A stretch of DNA of 64,000 nucleotides from JANMES01 sp038329865 (lineage in GTDB: Bacteria > Planctomycetota > Phycisphaerae > Tepidisphaerales > Tepidisphaeraceae): contig JBBQNK010000004.1 in NCBI GenBank assembly GCA_038329865.1, positions 1-64,000 on the forward strand, given 5' to 3'. The first letter of the stretch is position 1; every line of letters begins with the position of its first letter. The notes beneath the pieces are model-generated. The model saw only the letters and a program-made list of their open reading frames with translations. It ran no database searches and was not told the DNA's origin. Below are positions 62,330 through 64,000 of the stretch, piece by piece. The position numbers were made by a program, and so were the translations under genes.

Positions 62330-63763
62330 ATGAAACCGGTCAAATCGATTGTCACCGCCTGCCTGATTATTCCTGCCATTGCGATTCTCGCGTTCGGGCC
62401 GCGCTCGGACCAAGACCTGCCGAAAGATCGCGTCATTGTCGACTACTGGGAGAAGTGGACGGCCGACGAAGAAGCGCAGATGCGCGAGATCGTCAACGAG
62501 TTCAACGACACCGTCGGGAAAGACAAGCACATTTATGTGCGGTACGTCTCGACCAGCAGCGTGAACCAGAAGACGCTCGTAGCCACCGCCGCCGGCGTGC
62601 CGCCGGATATTGCGGGGATGTGGGACGGCAACCTGGTGCAGTTCGCCGAGCTCAACGCGCTCGAGCCGCTGGACGAACTGGCCGCGGAGTACGGCATCAC
62701 GTCGGCCACGTACAAACCGGTTTACTGGAACGCGTGCAACTATCACGGCCACCTGTACGCGCTGATCAGCACGCCGTCGACGATCGCGCTGCATTACAAC
62801 ACGAAGATTTTCGCCGACAACGCCGACAAGCTCCGCGCCGTCGGGCTCGATCCGACTCGCGCGCCGGCGACGATCGACGAGCTGGACCGATGCGCCAAAG
62901 CGCTCGACGTCGTTGACGAGAAAGGCCACATCATCCGCAGCGGCTACCTGCCGATGGAGCCGGGGTGGTACGTCACATCCACGCATCTCTGGTTCGGCGG
63001 GGAGATCTGGAACCCGGCCACGGAGAAGTTCACCTTCACCGATCCGAAAGTCGTGGCGGCCTACGCATGGCTGCAGAGTTACTCCAAGCGGCTGGGCAAG
63101 GATGCCGTCAGTGAGTTTAAGAGCGGGACGGGGAACTTTGATTCGCCGCAGAATCCGTTCCTGATCGGCTCGGTCGTCATGGAGCAGCAGGGCCCGTGGA
63201 TGGCGAATTACATCCTCAACCTCAAGCCGAGCATGGACGGGCTGGCGGATTCCAAGGGAGACGATTTCAACCTGCCGCTGGCGGACCGGCTCAAGCGCCT
63301 GCAGTGGGCGGCTGCGCCGTTTCCTTCGGCAGTGCCGGGGTTGAAGGACGTCACCGTCGCCAATTTCGACACCTTCGTCATCCCGCGCGGCGCCAAACAC
63401 CCGAAGGAAGCGTTCGAGTTCATGGCGTACGTGAATCGGCAGGACGTGATGGAAAAACTCTGCAAGATGCACAGCAAGAATTCGCCGCTGGCGAAGGTGA
63501 GCCGGGATTTTCTCGAGCATCACAAGAACCCGTACATTCAGGTATTCGAGGACCTGGCCAACAGCCCCAACGCGCACTCCGTGCCGCAGATCCCGATCAT
63601 GCCGGAAGTGGGGACCGAGATGAACCAGATGATCCAGACGCTGGTGCTGCACACAGACGTCGAGCCGCTCACGGCGTTGCAGAATTGCCAGGACGTTCTG
63701 CAGAAGAAGTACGACAAGTTCATGGAGATTCAGAAAGCCCGCGAAGCCGCGGGAGTAGAGTAG
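62330..63763 (+). CDS. Sugar ABC transporter substrate-binding protein
   Basis: 477 residues. Signal sequence/anchor VKSIVTACLIIPAIAILAFG then GPRSDQD. The fold is that of family 1 solute-binding proteins (UgpB/MalE type): YWEKWTADEEAQMREIVNEF, AGVPPDIAGMWDGNLVQFAE, LYALISTPSTIALHYNTKIF, KFTFTDPKVVAAYAWLQSYS and GAKHPKEAFEFMAYVNRQDV. It captures a sugar or sugar-phosphate and hands it to the permeases; the next gene (63846) is such a permease. Substrate cannot be told. The cysteine expected in a lipobox is not seen at the N-terminus, so it may be periplasmic or membrane-anchored. Confidence 0.9.
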   Translation: MKPVKSIVTACLIIPAIAILAFGPRSDQDLPKDRVIVDYWEKWTADEEAQMREIVNEFNDTVGKDKHIYVRYVSTSSVNQKTLVATAAGVPPDIAGMWDGNLVQFAELNALEPLDELAAEYGITSATYKPVYWNACNYHGHLYALISTPSTIALHYNTKIFADNADKLRAVGLDPTRAPATIDELDRCAKALDVVDEKGHIIRSGYLPMEPGWYVTSTHLWFGGEIWNPATEKFTFTDPKVVAAYAWLQSYSKRLGKDAVSEFKSGTGNFDSPQNPFLIGSVVMEQQGPWMANYILNLKPSMDGLADSKGDDFNLPLADRLKRLQWAAAPFPSAVPGLKDVTVANFDTFVIPRGAKHPKEAFEFMAYVNRQDVMEKLCKMHSKNSPLAKVSRDFLEHHKNPYIQVFEDLANSPNAHSVPQIPIMPEVGTEMNQMIQTLVLHTDVEPLTALQNCQDVLQKKYDKFMEIQKAREAAGVE

Positions 63764-63767
63764 GGTC

Positions 63768-63831
63768 GGCGTGCGGGCTTCAGCCCGCATGTCTGCGCGT
63801 GAGGAAACACGCGGGCTCAAGCCCGCACGCC
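63768..63831. repeat. GGCGTGCGGGC inverted repeat, copy 2
   Basis: GGCGTGCGGGCTTCAGCCCG at the left, GCGGGCTCAAGCCCGCACGC then C at the right. Copy 1 is at 47856. It lies between the substrate-binding and permease genes of one ABC importer, 15 bases before the permease start. Confidence 0.85.
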
Positions 63832-63845
63832 AGAGGAAAAGCGGA

Positions 63846-64000
63846 ATGATCTCGCGTCTCGAACGACGAAAAATGCAGAAAGGTCTGGCGTTCATCTCGC
63901 CATGGATGATCGGGTTCTGCGCGTTCACGCTCCTGCCGATCGGGCTTTCGCTTTACTACAGCTTTTGCGATTTCCCGATGGAAAAGCCGCCGTTCTACCG
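63846..64000 (+). CDS. Sugar ABC transporter permease (MalF/UgpA type), 5' part
   Basis: First 51 residues, running off the window. ISRLERRKMQKGLAFISPWM then IGFCAFTLLPIGLSLYYSF is the typical N-terminal helix of binding-protein-dependent sugar permeases (MalF/UgpA). The ATG follows GAGGA at about ten bases, within the end of the inverted repeat region. Forms the importer with the binding protein at 62330; the partner permease and ATPase would lie beyond the window. Confidence 0.85.
   Translation, partial: MISRLERRKMQKGLAFISPWMIGFCAFTLLPIGLSLYYSFCDFPMEKPPFY

Noticed and set aside
62144..63928. 594-codon minus-strand frame opposite the ABC binding protein
   Set aside because: Antisense shadow; the plus-strand protein has clear family signatures.

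Overview
The window looks like a chromosomal segment of a GC-rich member of the Planctomycetota, most likely a Phycisphaerae/Tepidisphaeraceae-type bacterium. This is inference from gene content: a planctomycete-style prepilin with a C-terminal FVDGHVE motif, a SecD-SecF fusion, an intein-bearing B12-dependent ribonucleotide reductase, many small zinc-ribbon and FHA/kinase/PilZ signalling proteins, and a very high load of dispersed palindromic repeats in the gaps. No rRNA or tRNA gene and no CRISPR array was seen.

Layout. 1-5.1 kb: the end of an IS110-type transposase, a sialidase-like protein, a frameshifted WD40 remnant, a VOC protein, a secreted amidotransferase-like protein and a type IV prepilin-like protein. 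5.1-7.0 kb: a probable structured RNA with a terminator, then a PilZ protein. 7-12.4 kb: an SRPBCC protein, a Ser/Thr kinase, an amidase-fold protein, a zinc-ribbon/VWA protein and the SppA protease. 12.5-18.1 kb: a housekeeping run of zincin, tgt, yajC and fused secDF, where queuosine tRNA modification sits beside the Sec translocon accessory as in many bacteria. 18-23 kb: a LysM protein, a toroid-repeat protein, a TetR regulator and rsmE. 23.4-27.1 kb: six consecutive small multi-pass membrane proteins, several sharing a C-terminal tail motif. 27-33.7 kb: a broken RAYT transposase, trpS, a double UspA protein, a DASS transporter, a ThuA-like protein and clpS. 33.8-42 kb: a CocE/NonD hydrolase, an FHA protein, a gluzincin protease and aconitase. 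43.5-47.8 kb: an orphan PglX-like DNA methyltransferase convergent with and overlapping a canonical PilZ gene, then isocitrate dehydrogenase.

48.1-48.7 kb holds the clearest regulatory find: on the minus strand a sigma70-like promoter, an RNA matching the c-di-AMP (ydaO/yuaA) riboswitch core, an intrinsic terminator, a Shine-Dalgarno site and a 74-residue protein gene, with idh and pilZ further downstream on the same strand. A SpoIIE-type phosphatase diverges from it. 49.8-54.6 kb carries small envelope proteins and an AT-richer HEPN-domain gene. 54.7-59.6 kb is nrdJ with a 462-residue intein immediately before the presumed catalytic cysteine. 59.8-64 kb: a lipoprotein, a dCTP deaminase-family protein, a zinc-ribbon membrane protein and a sugar ABC importer that runs off the end.

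A recurring theme is palindromic DNA. Several unrelated inverted-repeat families fill the gaps between genes, and at least four palindromic pieces sit in frame inside coding sequences (rsmE, the methyltransferase, the nrdJ C-terminal linker and the nrdJ intein), resembling in principle the protein-coding palindromic elements known from Rickettsia.
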